In this document: piece after piece, positions 33,001-48,000 of the stretch
Layout of the letters: each line of letters begins with the position of its first letter
Position numbering within the stretch: position 1 is the first letter of the stretch
Assembly: GCA_963678705.1 (NCBI GenBank)
Contig: OY783208.1
Location: 930,001 to 994,000 of the forward strand
Reading direction: 5' to 3'
Origin: Panorpa germanica
Taxonomy: Eukaryota; Arthropoda; Insecta; Mecoptera; Panorpidae
DNA: 64,000 nucleotides
The notes under the pieces: generated by a model
Seen by the model: the letters and a program-made list of their open reading frames with translations, nothing else
What the model was told of the DNA's origin: nothing
Databases searched by the model: none
Made by a program: the position numbers and the translations under genes

Positions 33001-36000
33001 GAACACGCATTTCGGAAAAACATTTCCATGCGATGAATGCGAAAAATCTTTCACGCGAATTAGCTATTTAACACAGCATAAAAAAACACACTTGGAAAAT
33101 AAACCTTTTGTGTGCGATATTTGTTACAAAACATTTTCTAGGGCTGATAATTTAAAGCTGCATCGAACATCCCATTTAGAAGAGAAACCTTTTAAATGTG
33201 ACTTATGTGACAAATCATTTACAAGGTCGAATAATTTGAAATTGCATAAGAACACACATAGTGAAAGAGATTTGTTTCAGTGTGGAATTTGTGAAAAATC
33301 TTTTACGAGGTCTTATGATTTAAAAGTTCATCAAAATCTTCATAAAGAAGAGAAACAATATTTTTGTGATGAATGTGATAAGAGTTTTGCAAGTCCGAGA
33401 TATTTAACGAAACATAAAGCTACACATTCTGATGTGAAACCGTATTCTTGTAAATTATGTAATAAGTCGTTTACGCAAAAAGTTAATTTGAGATATCATC
33501 TTAATACTTTTGTACACCAGGATGCAGGTCCTGATGTTCACACTCTAGAAAATGTACCGGAAACAGTTTGATGTGTTTTATATCCTAAAAGTTCTCAATT
33601 TTAAAGTTCAAGGTCTTTTTCATCAACAAGTGGAAGATTTAATAATTAAAGAAACTTAAAGACTATTTAATTTTTCTCATAGTCAACTTTATCAATATAT
33701 GGTTAAGGCATGGTTCACAGCCCCACGATGCAGTGGATTGTTATAAACCTCTGAACTAAAATTCCCGCGAATTTTAAAATTATTCATTGTTGATTACATA
33801 GTTGGTAAGAATATTTGCTATTTAAAATTTTAATTGAAAATAGGAAATATTACATTTCAAATAAATATATTATTCTTATTTATAAAAAAAAGCATGTAAG
33901 ATTTCTTTTAAAATATATTTACCAAAAATAATCATTTCTATTTATTAATGATTCATAACTTATAATTTAAGACATAATTAATAATTTAAGTAATTTTTGA
34001 ATTGAAAAGTCTGTATGTAAAATTTTTTTTAGTTATGTTTAAAATTAAATTGTAAAAATGTTGTTAAATTTTTCTACTTTCTGAAATAGGCGGTATTTCA
34101 CTAAAACCATTGTTACTCTTAAACTTATGGTCAAATATCATGAAATTTTGACACATATCGTTTGAAAAATAAATTAAAACAATTCTTTTTATTTTTGTTA
34201 TTAGAATCCCCAGGTATGTAGCTTTATAATTTTTAAGTATTTTTAAATAACAGATTTTAACAAGATATACATAATTTGTTTTGGAAAGTATCATTCCTAC
34301 CCAACTGTTTTAATTTAGAATTTAATTTACATTTTCTTTATTTTTTTAAAACCTTTCCAAGTCCCATGTTTCTAAATTAAATAAAACGCAGTAGGATTTA
34401 TTTTTAAAAGAAGTTCAATGTCAGTTTGTTAAAAATAAAAAAGTAAAAACAATTTCTATTACTAATTGTCTAAAATTTGAATTAGTTGGTATGTTAGAAA
34501 TGAATTAATCATTTGGTTAAACTTTTTATAAAGATAAATATTTAATAAATGAAATTATTTTTTATTTGAATAATAATTATTACTATTTAATATATCTTGC
34601 TTGATATAGACGCCTTACGTATGTGATTTCATCTTAAGTTCATTGACAAATTCACTTTTTAAATAGCAATATCTCGATAACGACGTGGTCAATAATGTTC
34701 ATTTTTCTTTATGATGTCTGTAACTACGATTTTTATAACACATCAAATTTTCATGAAGTTCCTGCATTACGTTTGGAATTTAAACCAACAAATGTGTATT
34801 CTCCATAAGAGCCCGTGGTCTAATTACTCAATTTTGATTTCGTTTCCAATAAAACACATTAAGTTTACTGTGTGAAAATTTGAAGTCGATTGGAGTAAAA
34901 CTGTCGGAGATATAGAGTTTTAAGTCTTCACCTCTCTGGTGTGGTTTCGTCTTATTTTGAAACTTTTAAACGCGTTTTTCTCACACTTAGCTTTTTCAGA
35001 GTGTAACTCAAAATCTACTGCACCGATCCGCAATGAAATTTTGCACACTCTTTCTTTACATAAATGCCGAGGTAACGCTGTCGAGTTACTTAACAGGGTG
35101 TCCTGCAGAAACTTATCAACTAATTAAATCATTTTGGTTTTTTGTTTTTAAATAATCCAGTGATGAGTTATGAGTTACTTTTTTTTTGTGACGTCACCGG
35201 AGATTCGCTGTCAATGGCTCATTTCGTGATATTTATTTATGAAAATTTCACAAAGTATTCTTTAAATGTTATTTTATCATGTAGTAATTACAGAAATAAT
35301 TATATATTAACTGTGTCGTCAATAAACATTATCGAAAATATGCTTTAACAATAAATTTATGCGCCTGAAAAATATGCAATCCTTTATACCTTATAATATG
35401 GTTGCATTTATATTTATCGCGTTTTTAATTATTAATTCTTTATATTAGCATGTAAGTCCTTTTTTTTATTTTTCTTATATAATTTTAAGGTTGTGTAAAA
35501 TATTTAAACACAAAATTTACCGAATTTACAAATTTGCAGGCAGTAAGTTATTTCACTTTTATTAGTTTTTAAAAACGACAAAAATATAACATATAACTGC
35601 GGTACTACTAGGTAATACTAGGGCTGGACAGGTGCACGCCAGGATACATGGTGATGGAGGAGCTAAAGAGGGATAAGATACGAATTAAAACAGGGGAAAG
35701 AGCGGTAAAATACGAGGAGAAATTGAACAGAGCGGAAAGCAAAATCTTAAAGAAAATAAGAGAGGATTACATAAAGAATGGGGGGGGAGGAGGTCCAAAA
35801 AAGAGAAAAGAATACTTTGAAAGGAATGGAATGGCGATCGAGGAGGCAGAGAGGAGAAGAGAAGGTGGCGCAAGTGTGGCAGAGGAGCTAAGGAGAAGGG
35901 ATAAGGAGATACAACAGCAGGAGAGAATGGGAAAAATAGAAAAAAGTAACTACAATAAAAGATATAAGAGGTTATGGGAAAATAATGTGCCTCAGTACCT

Positions 36001-39000
36001 TATAGAAAAAGACATAAAACACATAAGAAGAACAGCAAGGTTTAGATTGGGAAATGAGGAAAAAGGAAACAGATACTGGGAAAAGAGTGAGGAAAGAAAG
36101 TGTAGAATGTGTGGAGCGGAGGACGAAACACTGGAGCACATTAAGTTTGAGTGTAAGGAAAAAGTAGCGAGCGAAAGGAATATTGGCCAGCTATTAAAGG
36201 GAGGCAGTGAAGGAAAGAGGTGGATGGCGGAAATAGTAAGAAGGAAAGGAAAAACAGGAGAATAAACTGGTGGTAATAAGCTGGTGGAGAATAATAGAGA
36301 GGGTCAAAAGAAGAAGAAGCAGAAAGCACTTTTGGAAGTAGTAAAAGTCGAGAAGATTTTAAGTTTATTTTAAGTTTAGTTTTAAGTTTGGAATGTATAT
36401 AGGAATGAAATGTATTAGAAATATAATACTGTAGATTGTAAAGCCGAAAGGCACACACAATTAATATATAAATAATATATTCTTAATTTATTCAAAAACT
36501 GCGGTACTAGTATAGACTTATAGGTTAATAATTTGTTTTCTATCAACAAGTGTATTTTATTTAAAAATCTCTGTAGAATGTAAGTGAATATGGACAATAT
36601 TTCAACAAGAGAAGTAACACGGTTCTCGAAATATCAGCAATTTAATAATAATTACTTATTTATGCACTAGGTGGTTTGTATTTAAATATTTCTCTTACAT
36701 TTAACATCTGCGCAACTGCGTTTTTGGACAATAAATAGCGAATTCGAGTTCCTTAGAATAAATATGATTACTTTTAGGAGGTGCGTAAAAAACAAAATGC
36801 AAGAAAAAATATTACAATGACATTAAAAATTTATAAATAATAATGCTGCTTTATATTTTGGTTTTACTGCTTGTTCATTATTCTAACAAACAGGGAGTGA
36901 AGGTAAATTAGATTCCTTTTAAGTCTATTGTTAACGACAGGTTCAATTGTAGGTTGCATGTAACATAAAAATAAAGCCAGGCGTATTCTGCATTTCCAGC
37001 TTTAAATAAGGCAATTCCTGTGAAGTTTACCATTAAGAAAGCACGTTTTTTAATTGTAAAAATGTCAGAAATACACAATATTAATGGTTAAAGTTAAATT
37101 TTTAAATTTGAGGTTATAAATAAAATGACAATGTTCTACATATAAGTAAAAATGGCGTCATATTTCACATTTATTAGTCAACTTTAAACATAAATTCTGT
37201 CGTTTTTAATAAAAAAAATTGTATAAGGTATATTACGTGTGATTTGTACATGTTTTCACTATAATAAAAGCATCATAAAATATTCGAAAGAGCAATAGTT
37301 TTTTAATGAGATTCAAAACAAAAGGTGTAGCTATATTGAATAATTACCCTAAGCAGTTTATTTCAAAACAAGATATGATTTGCGTTTGCTAATTTGATAT
37401 TTATGTATGAAGACGCTTGTGTGGATATAAAGTTCGTGTTTATTCGGCAAACATTTGAAATACTTACACGAAGACGAACATTTTCGTTTTAGTGTCGGTA
37501 AATAGAGTACATTAAAGCATGTCAAATATTTGTATTATAGTAAATAAGTAACTGTTATGTTTAGCTTGCATGGAAGCTAAAAATGAAGCTAGACGTATTC
37601 TGTATCTCAGTTCTCTGCACGTGATGTCATACAAGCTTCATGCAAGCTTTAAATAAGGTAATTCCTCTGAAGTTTAGCACGTATTTCATTGGGAAAATGT
37701 CAAGTGATGAAGAAGATGTGATTACAGCATACGCTTTTATTAGAAGACGACGAATCAGACGTAGAATGTATTGGCTTCATCCATACATCGAAAAGAACAT
37801 TAACCGCAGATTGTTTGTTGCTGCAAGAGAGTTATCAGAGGATGATTCAATGACTTTTGTCTAGTTTGAGAGCCTTCTTTGTTTAAATGCAAGCTGCAGG
37901 AAAGGTGGACAATAAACCTTACTCTCTTATCGACTTTAAATAATACAAAAATATTAATCAAAAATGATCATATCGTGTCAACAAGTAATGAAACTGTTTG
38001 AAGCAATATAACCTCAAATTTTTTACTTTATTTGTACATATAGATAGTAAGTATACTATTACGTTTTAGACTCTTTCAGATACAGTACACAGTAATACAA
38101 AGGTACTAAAATATTATTATTAAACTGTTAAACAATTTAGCTAGTAAGTATTAAATACCCAAAATAATTTTGAGGTTAAAATATAATAATCTAAAGTTCA
38201 AAGTATTCAATCAAACGGCTAATGATAGCCTGGTTATTTTTTAACAAGTGTCAATCTGTAATGTTGTTAATTAATAAGTTTACAAAAGCATATCGTTTTA
38301 GAGTTATTGTCTATGTTAATGAGTTCCAAATTTACATGTGAACACGTAACAATGATACTAATAGCATCAAAAAACATCATGGTGATGATTTCCAAAACAG
38401 TAACTTCGTCAGAAATGGTTGAAATTTACAGCAATACTGATTAATATATATTTTTTTTATTTCAGACCCCCCAGGTATGTAAGATTTCTAAAATATGTCA
38501 ATTTTATAAAAAACGAAATCAAAATTGAGTAATTTTAACACGTGCTCTTATGGAGAATACACATTTGTTGGTTTAAATTTCAAACGTAATGCAGGAACTT
38601 CATGAAAATTTGATATGTTATAAAAATCGAAGTCACAGACCTCATAAAGAAAAATGGACATTATTGACCACGTCGTTATCGAGATATTGCTATTTAAAAT
38701 GTGAATTTTTCATATTTGTCACGATCATTTCTGTATTACTATGGATGTGTGTGTCGAATAAAAAGAAACCACCAAAATATTGATTTTGGCTAATAAATAT
38801 ATTTATAAAATAAAACTTTGCATTAACAATAAACTTTTTTTTGAGCAATTTCAATTCGGATTTACATGAGTTTTTAGATGTCGTTTTAAAATGCCAGCGT
38901 GTGTGTAATTTTTATTACACACTTTGCAAGAAAACGGGTTTAAACCTAAATGTTTGTTTACATGTTTTTTTAAATAAGCTGCTTGACTAAACGTCTTATT

Positions 39001-42000
39001 ACATTCACTACAAGAAAACGGCTTCAAACCTAAATGTGAGTTTACATGTTTTTTTAAGTGAGCTGCTTGACTAAACGTTTTATTACATTCATTACACGAA
39101 AACGGCTTCAAACCTAAATGTATATTTTTATGAAGTTTCAAATGCGATGATTTACTAAATGCTTTATTACATTCATCGCAAGAAAATGGTTTTAAACCTA
39201 AATGTGTGTCTTTATGTTGCTTAAGTTGCGATGAATATGTAAATGATTTACCACATTCATCGCAAATATGGTTCAACGGTTTCAAATCTAGATGCATGTT
39301 TTTATGACGTTTTAAATTTGATAACTGACTAAACGTTTTATTACATTCATTACAGGAAAATGATTTTAAACCTAAATGCATGTCATTATGCAGTTTTAAA
39401 AGTGAGGGGTATTTAAACGTTTTATTACATTGATTACAACGATGTATTTTCTTTGTTGAATGAACACTCAAATGTATCAAAATTTTAGCTTTCCTGTCAA
39501 ACGATTTGTAACATACTTCACAGGTAAAAGGCTTCATCGATTTACTGGTGCTTTTTAGTTTCTTAATGGAAGACTTGTTGTCACGTGGAGAAATTGCATC
39601 TTCCTGTAAACAAACGCTTGGTTTCTCTTTAATTTCTGTTTTTATTTTATCACATAGCTCCTCCTCCTTGATGATACGCTCCTCTTTTATTTCTATGATG
39701 TCTTCCTTTAATCCTGCATCAATTTCTAGTTTTATCTGTTGAGAATTGTAGTCCTCCATTATATTACCAGAAATTTACTAGAAACAAAAATGAATTTATT
39801 ATTATAGTCCAAATCACGAGAGTTCGCCGGTGACTTTTACTTAAAAGAGGTTATAAGAGCGGTATAAATCTATAATACAATAATGAATTTGATGTTATTC
39901 GTTTCTATACACATTATAGAAAAATAAGTGAGTCAGTGCTTTTTGTTATATCGGCAGTTTATACCCCACAACTTGTTTTAAGTATGAGTCGCCGCCGAAC
40001 TCTCGTAATTTGAACTATATTTAAATAAGTATAATCTAATAGTATATGAGTAATGAAGTAAGATTAAAGACATTCAGATTAAGTTTGTGTTCATTAAGAC
40101 CCTCTACGCACGAGGCGGCACGAGGTTGCAAACCTTAGCCCGAATCTACCCGAAGCGAATGTGATTACAACTGTGTTGTTAATGAGAGATCGAACGTGTA
40201 TTCGAATGAGATAAAACACGAGGAAAAGCACACGAGTCGGCTGATTGCAAACTAAACGCGAAACGAAGTTTTCAACGAAAACGAGCACGAGCCGTGTATC
40301 ATGACCCTATAGAATTTTTCTAGGGATTCTATTATGTTATATTTGATTGTATGTATGTATTTAAATACTTTTCGTAAACATCTCTGTTGATGATGTCATC
40401 ATGAAACCAACAGTGCACTACGACCGAGAAATCTAGTCGCTGAATATATGCTCAAAACCAGTTTAAAATCAGTTTAGTTATGTTTGTGCCGTGTGTTTTA
40501 TCTCACTCGTAAACACGTTCGTTCTTTTACTAACAACACAGTTGTAATGACATTCGGTTCGGGCAGATTCGGGGCTAAGCTTTGCAACGAGTTGCGTCGT
40601 GTGCGGAGGACCTTACTCTCAAAAATATAAAGTGACAAATTAAATCATACAAAATATAATCATATATTAAATAAAGATATTCTCAGATATTTAGTGTTGG
40701 CTTAGGATGTATAGAATACAGCAGTATATTTTTAAATGTGTTTTTAAAAAGGATGTATGTTTGTTTTTAAATATGTAAAGAAATACTTTAATTGTTCGAT
40801 ATAGCTGCACCTTTTGTTTTGAATCTTATAAAAAAACTACTGCACTTTTGTATATTTTATGGCGCTCTTAATATACTAAAAACTTATACAAATCACTAGG
40901 TAATATTTATTAGACCACTTATTACTTAGAAATAGACAGCATTCATAGTTAAAATTGACCAATACTTACATATGAAACAATGTCATATTCTTTCTAACCT
41001 CAAATTTGACAGTTCAAGTTTAACCATTGATATTGTGTATTTGTAAATAAAACGAGGTGTAATGTATATTACCTGATGATTTGTACATATTTTAAATACA
41101 CAACAATCACAATAAAACATACAACAATGCAGTAGTTTTTTTATAAGAATCAAAACAAAGGGTGTAGCTATATGGAATAATTAACGAAATTCATAAAGAA
41201 ATACTATTTTTCATGTACTTACCTATTCTTAACGAATGAAGGCTGTAAGTTGTTAAACAAATTAATATTATAATCTTCCCTATATATAAACTTGCCTTTC
41301 ATTTATTCAATTCACAATATTATAGAAGTTATTAACGATTGAAATATTCTTTTTTCATTTAATAATTAAAGGAGTTCCTCAACTTCTTTTGCACTAACAT
41401 TTGTCAATCAGAAGTCAAGGTCATAGCTGTCATCAATTGCTAGGTATATTTCCAGGATAAATTTAGTTGAGTTCACAACCGATTGGGGTTGTGTCCTATC
41501 TATAAAGTGGGTTACTAGAACCTCAAGTGTTCAATTATTTGTTAATAACTCGTTATATGTTAGGAGATATTAACAATTAAAAAAGTCATTTTGTCTCTTT
41601 AATTAATAAAGGGATTCAACGTTGTACACATTCCTACACTTAATTTTGATTTTGAATTTGGCGCCTGTATGTCTATAGAAGTATCTGATACAAGTGCCTC
41701 ACCCCCCTCCACACTATCAGCGTCCACCCACCACCCACACACCAACACGTTTCAACTTGCAAACGAATCAAATATTTATTTCAAATTCAAATATTTTGTT
41801 AGATTGATCTGGAAACTATATCCATCTCTTTCCTTCAACAGGCAGTTGAACAAAGTGTCTCAAGCTCGTCTTTATCTGTAACACATCCACCGACATAACC
41901 CTAACACTAAATTCAATTGTTTACTTTAGAAATATTTTTATAACAATATTGCTGTCTCTTTCTGTTACATATAAAAATCTTATGCACTGCTCTAACACAT

Positions 42001-45000
42001 TGTAATAATTTTTCTCTAAAATGAAACATTGCAAAATAATGAACAGAACTTGTGATGACTTACCGGTCACTGGAATAATGTTGTTGTCTCACTAATGAAC
42101 TAGACAATCGATATTTCAATAAAGAATAATAACCTGACAATAAAAGTTGAACACATTTTGAAAATTCTTTTTACAAAAGCATGTAAGTCTTTTTTCTTTT
42201 ACAATGTACCAGTTTTTCTTTTCTATAATCAGTAAAAGCTATCTCGAGTTGTACTGATAACTTAGTCCTAATACCTAACGAATATTCGCGGTTACTCATG
42301 CGGCGACTAGCTGCGGACGTGACGTATCATTGTGATGATATTTTTTATGTAAAATGTCAATGATTTTAGTTATTTCTTCGTTCCACATACTATTTGTATT
42401 ATTTGAATCGAAAGCTTGATGTTTTCTGAACCATATTCAATTGAAATAATAATTTTCTCCATTAGATACTTACATGAAATTTTCAATCGAATGCACAAGT
42501 TCATGCAATTAGTTTTTAAAACTAATTATTTCCTTTAAAGTTTCGAAAACCTACCCTTATTTAATTGTTTTATTAATTATTGACTATCGTAGGAGTGAGA
42601 AGAGCTAGATGTAATTAATCGCAATGATATGTAATTTAATGATTTAAGGCGAAAGAATATAGTGCCTAATGGCAAAAATATTTAAAATAAATATTAATGT
42701 TAAAATATTTAATGCAATGTAAACAGGCAGTATGTATTTATATAAATAAGTTGCTTAATACAGGGTGTCCAGTGAAGAATGTTGAGTTTCAATAATTTAA
42801 AATTGTTCACTAATTAGCTGGTATGTTATAATTTTCCTGCGTCTTTTTGGCGTGTATAATTTGAATCCAATAAAATAATTCGTAATTACATTTCATATTT
42901 AATTCTATTTTTAAATTGAAATAATAAACTCGCACAATAATAAAATAATTTTTCAATTTATCAAAATAAAAAATATTTTCAATTTATGCGTTATTTGACC
43001 AACTTTTTTTTCAAAATTTGGGATTTTTTTTTTCGATTCGTAAATAAGTTACCAAGGTTAGCCTATATACAAAATTTCAACTTTCTAGCACAATTTTTAC
43101 TCTCGGCAAATACTGCCCCCGTGCCCCCAAATAAAATTTTGAAATTTTGAATTTTTTTTTAATAATAATATACTTAATTATTCTAGAATCCAGAATATGA
43201 ACTTTCTATAAAGTTCCCTAGCGGGCCCCCGAATTTCTTCAACCTCCCTTTTTCATTTTTTGAATTTCTAATTTTTGAGAAATGTCAGCATTGAATACCT
43301 TAATACACATGCAAAATTTCAACTTTCTATCTTTTACGAATTAAAAGTAATACAGCAAATAAAGGTTTACTTTTTTACCAAAATTACGGGTTTCCAGGAA
43401 ATTCAGAGAAAAATCCGGGGACGCCAAAAGTCTTAGAATTTTTTTCTCATATAAGAATATAAGATCATAAACATACACCTGAGACATTATAAGTAAGATT
43501 CATTTATATTCCTATTAGAACGTTAGTATATTTAATATTTGTATGCTAATATATTTTCCTGTTGTGTAAAAGTCTATTGTATAAAAAGAAACAAATCTTT
43601 TGATTTTCTTATCACATAATCTTTTCCATGAACTTATAGAGAGTAAGTTTACAGTAATAGCTGAATAAAAGATAGACTTGATTACTTGTTAAAGGTAGTT
43701 GTTCACTTCGCTGTTGCCACATCCCTACTATTGTTTGAGTTAATAGAAAAATTCACATTTTAAATAGCTATATCTCGATAACGACGCGGTCAATAATGTT
43801 CATTTTTCTTTATGAGGTCTGTGACTACGACTTTTCTAACATATCAAATTTTCATGAAGTTCCTGCATTACGTTTGGAATTTAAACCAACAAATGTGTAT
43901 TCTCCATAAGAGCACGTGTTCTAATTACTCATTTTGATTTCGTTTTCTATAAAAACGTCGTGCTCAAGTAAGTTCACTTCGCTGTTGCCACATCCCTACT
44001 ATTGTTTGAGTTAATAGAAAAATTCACATTTTATATAGCAATATCTCGATAACGACTTGGTCAATAATGTTCATTTTTCTTCATGAGGTCTGTGACTACG
44101 ATTTTTATAACATATCAAATTTTCATGAAGTTCCTGCATTACGTTTGGAATTTAAACCAACAAATGTGTATTCTCCATAAGAGCACGTGTTCTAATTACT
44201 CATTTTGATTTCGTTTTCTATAAAAACGTCGTGGTCATTTTTAAACTAATTAGGCTCGTATGATTTGCCCTTAATCAAAGAATAATTAACCAAAGTTTGA
44301 TTAAAATCCTAAAGTGAACATCTATCTTAAATATTGGAACTGTCTTTGCCCAAAGATTATAAATTTTCTGTGATGATATATTTTTATTATCTTATTAAAA
44401 TAGACAGTGAGATTTTTATTATAATATATTAATAAAATAATTAATTAAAGAAAGAAATATACAAATAACCTAATATTTATTCCTATTTGGTTTTTATCTT
44501 TATTACCAACTCAATATTAGAACCACCCGGTAAGTAGAAATGGGCTTGTGTCCTATGTCTTAATATCTATAAAAGTGTACTACATTTTGATTTTAAATTT
44601 GGCGCCTGTATGTCTATAGAAGAATCTGCTACAAGTGCCTCACCCCCCTCCACACTATCAGCGTCCACCCACCACCCACACACCAGCACGTTTCAACTTG
44701 CAAACGAATCAAATATTTATTTCAAATTCAAATATTTTGTTAGATTGATCTGGAAACTATATCCATCTCTTTCCTTCAACAGGCAGTTGAACAAAGTGTC
44801 TCAAGCTCGTCTTTATCTGTAACACATCCACCGACATAACCCTAACACTAAATTCAATTGTTTACTTTAGAAATATTTTTAAAACAATATTGCTGTCTCT
44901 TTCTGTTACATATAAAAATCTTATGCACTGCTCTAACACATTGTAATAATTTTTCTCTAAAATGAAACACTGCAAAATAATGAACAGAACTTGTGATGAC

Positions 45001-48000
45001 TTACCGGTCATTGATCTCGGTGCAGGTGTGCGAATATAAACAAAACACGATGCGTTGTTGCCATATTTACATTATTAAAATTAAGGTCATGTTTTAATGA
45101 ATTTACAATGTTGCACTACATGTTACGTCATAAATATGGCCGACATCTCTAACGCTAAAACTACAATTCAAACTTTTAATTGCTATATCTCCGTCGTCAT
45201 TTAGATATTTAATAAAATAGACACGCCAATACACATTTATTAACATCAATATTAAATATTAAACTTTAATGCAATTTTCAGGATGTAAGAATAAATTTCT
45301 TTTAAGTAATATTTCTATATTAAAATTGTTAACAATAATTACATGACTTAAATAATATTCTAGGCGGTAAGATATTAATAAATACTATGTGCCGATTATT
45401 CGCGGTCGAATGGGCATGCACAATCATTCGGCGAATTACTTGTTTTTAAAATATCACCCGATTGTTCGGCTAAACTTTTGACACATTCGTTTAATGTCAT
45501 AGTCGTCAACGTATGTGTGTTCGGTACCCGAACATAGCCGAAGCAAAGGAAGAATTATATACACGAATTGAACTTAGCTAAGCACAGATTTAAACCACAT
45601 ACACAGAATGTAAATATATGTTTTTATATATAAGAATTATTAATAAATAATGAAACTACAATATTAATATCATATTTGTAATTATTTTAATATAGGTAGT
45701 AAGTATTTTGTTAAAAATCAAATAAATAAAAACCCAGTAAACATTTTGGAGTGACTTTGACATGAAACTAATGAATTTGATTTGACTCGTCCAAGGAAAT
45801 GTCAGTGATATGAACTACAAATGACAAAATCACTTCACCTGGTCTCACTACCGTACCAGTATTGAATGAAGCTACAAATAAACCATTCAAGTGTGACAGA
45901 GACAGATATATCTTGTTTCTTTTTCTGTCATATTCTAGAATTTTATCTCTACTACAATAAATATTTTAAAATGTGAAAGAGACAACTATATCTACATTTA
46001 ATTGTATGATGCTAGAAAGAGAAAGAATATTATTATGGAAATGTTAATTTGATCTCAATTTAATTCATTCTACACTAGCTGGTGAGACTTTATTTTTATA
46101 TTTTTGTGATAGCTATTATTGGAACAGCTTATTTACTTATATATACTTAATACAGAACTCTTATACATATCAACAAATAACTGACCTATCCCACTACATG
46201 TTACGTAGCGCTAAAACTACAATTCAAATTATTAATTGCTATATCTCCGTCAACATTTAGATATTTAATAAAATAGACACGCCAATACACATTTATTAAC
46301 ATCAAGTTCAATCAACAATTAAAAATTATAAATAAAGTTGATCGTATAGTGTAATATATAATATGCTAAATATTTTAGAAGGTACGTTTAATTTAATCTA
46401 TATATATACTTGGAAGATATAAGCAAAACACTTTAGTGTGCTGCCATCTAACACAAAAAACTATTACTATTTAATAACACTTATCATTGAAACAAACCTT
46501 TTAATATTTAAATAATAGAAGGTAAATAAAAATCAAATGAATGGTATTATTCAATTATTTAACAAGAGTTATTTATAAATTATTTTTCTTTTACAATTTT
46601 CTTCATGGTTTTCATTCTTTACTGCATCAACAGCGCACCCAGGTAAATTATTAAACAAATGAAGATAACTAGAATAACTGGTGGAAATCTTTACTAATTT
46701 CTTATTCTTTTCTAATTTAATATAGTTGGTATGGATAAACATATTATGCAATTGCTTAGTACATTGATTTCTTATTCAATAAAAGTATAATATACTTTAT
46801 ATATTAAATATAGGATGTAAGTGTACTATCTATATATTGATAAAATTGGTTACTAGAACCTCAAATGTTCAATTTTATTTTTACAATTGAAAAATAAATT
46901 ACAAGTTAAAGACAAAACTATAGCTCACACAAAAATTTTGTAAATAACTTTTTTGTAGATAATAATATTGTCTACAATTTTTGTTAATAACTTTTTTTTG
47001 TAACTTTAATAACAAAAAAGTTATAAGCGCAACAATGAATCATCAAATTCGATAATGTAGATTTGATTATGATTTTGAATTTGGCGCCTGTATGTCTATA
47101 GAAGAATCTGATACAAGTGCCTCACCCCCTTCCACACTATCAGCGTCCACCCACCACCCACACACCAGCACGTTTCAACTTGCAAACGAATCAAATATTT
47201 ATTTCAAATTCAAATATTTTGTTAGATTGATCTGGAAACTATATCCATCTCTTTCCTTCAACAGGCAGTTGAACAAAGTGTCTCAAGCTCGTCTTTATCT
47301 GTAACACATCCACCGACATAACCCTAACACTAAATTCAATTGTTTACTTTAGAAATATTTTTAAAACAATATTGCTGTCTCTTTCTGTTACATAGAAAAA
47401 TCTTATGCACTGCTCTAACACATTGTAATAATTTTTCTCTAAAATGAAACATTGTAAAATAATGAACAGAACTTGTGATGACTTACCGGTCATTGACCTC
47501 GGTGCAGGTGTGCGAACATAAACAAAGCACGATGCGTTGTTGCCATATTTACGTTATTGAAATTAAAGTCATGTTTAATGAATTTACAATGTTGCACGAT
47601 CTAAATATTTAAAGATATATATTTGTAATAATCCCACTACATGTTACGTCATAAATATAGCCGACCATTTCTAGCGCTAAAACTACAATTCAAACTTTTA
47701 ATTGCTATATCTCCGTCAACATTTAGATATTTAATAAAATAGACACGCCAATACACATTTATTAACATCAATTTTAATTATTGAATAATTTTGGTTTCTA
47801 TTTCTAGGTGGTTAGTTTTCATTATTATTAAATTTGTCAAAAAAAAACACAAATATTAGTTTTTTTCTTATTATTTTACTCTATTTTATAAATTTGTTAC
47901 TACAGTTTGTAAGTGTTCAGATATGTGTTCAAAACTTCATGACATTCCGTCATTGACGCTATTTTTGTTATCTTTAAAACAATGGAAACTTCCGAATTTC

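Larger units (their letters stand above)
30023..38474 (+). other. Microexon block 1 (19 exons)
   Basis: Positions and codons: 30023-30031 GAACTCAAG; 30192 TTT; 30313 CAC; 30439 CCG; 33802 TTG; 33893 CAT; 34205-34213 AATCCCCAG; 34486 TTG; 34610-34618 ACGCCTTAC; 35449 CAT; 35540 GCA; 36577 AAT; 36671 GTG (weak donor GTTTGT); 36778 GAG (donor GTGCGT); 36894-36902 GGAGTGAAG; 38044 ATA; 38141 CTA; 38249-38257 TGTCAATCT (donor GTAATG, tentative); 38466-38474 ACCCCCCAG. Single positions are the first base of a 3-nt exon. Bare introns: 118, 123, 88, 121, 88, 91, 104, 113, 94 and 105 nt. A zinc-finger gene, a LINE and several MITEs occupy the long introns. Confidence 0.6.

Noticed and set aside
35490-35492. 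Possible microexon GTT (donor GTGTAA)
   Set aside because: Only 38 nt from the preceding CAT donor and a poor donor; the GCA exon at 35540 gives a normal 88-nt intron.
38096-38101. Possible 6-nt exon TACACA
   Set aside because: Introns of 49 and 39 nt on either side; the CTA exon at 38141 fits better.
43484-43492. AG-ACATTATAA-GTAAGA, a 9-nt candidate
   Set aside because: It contains TAA in the shared frame and has a purine-rich upstream region; it looks like a chance match.
44610-44822. 70-codon open frame repeated at 18618, 41669, 44610 and 47092
   Set aside because: Lies inside element B; conservation reflects repeat copy age, not selection for protein, and it has no domain-like features.
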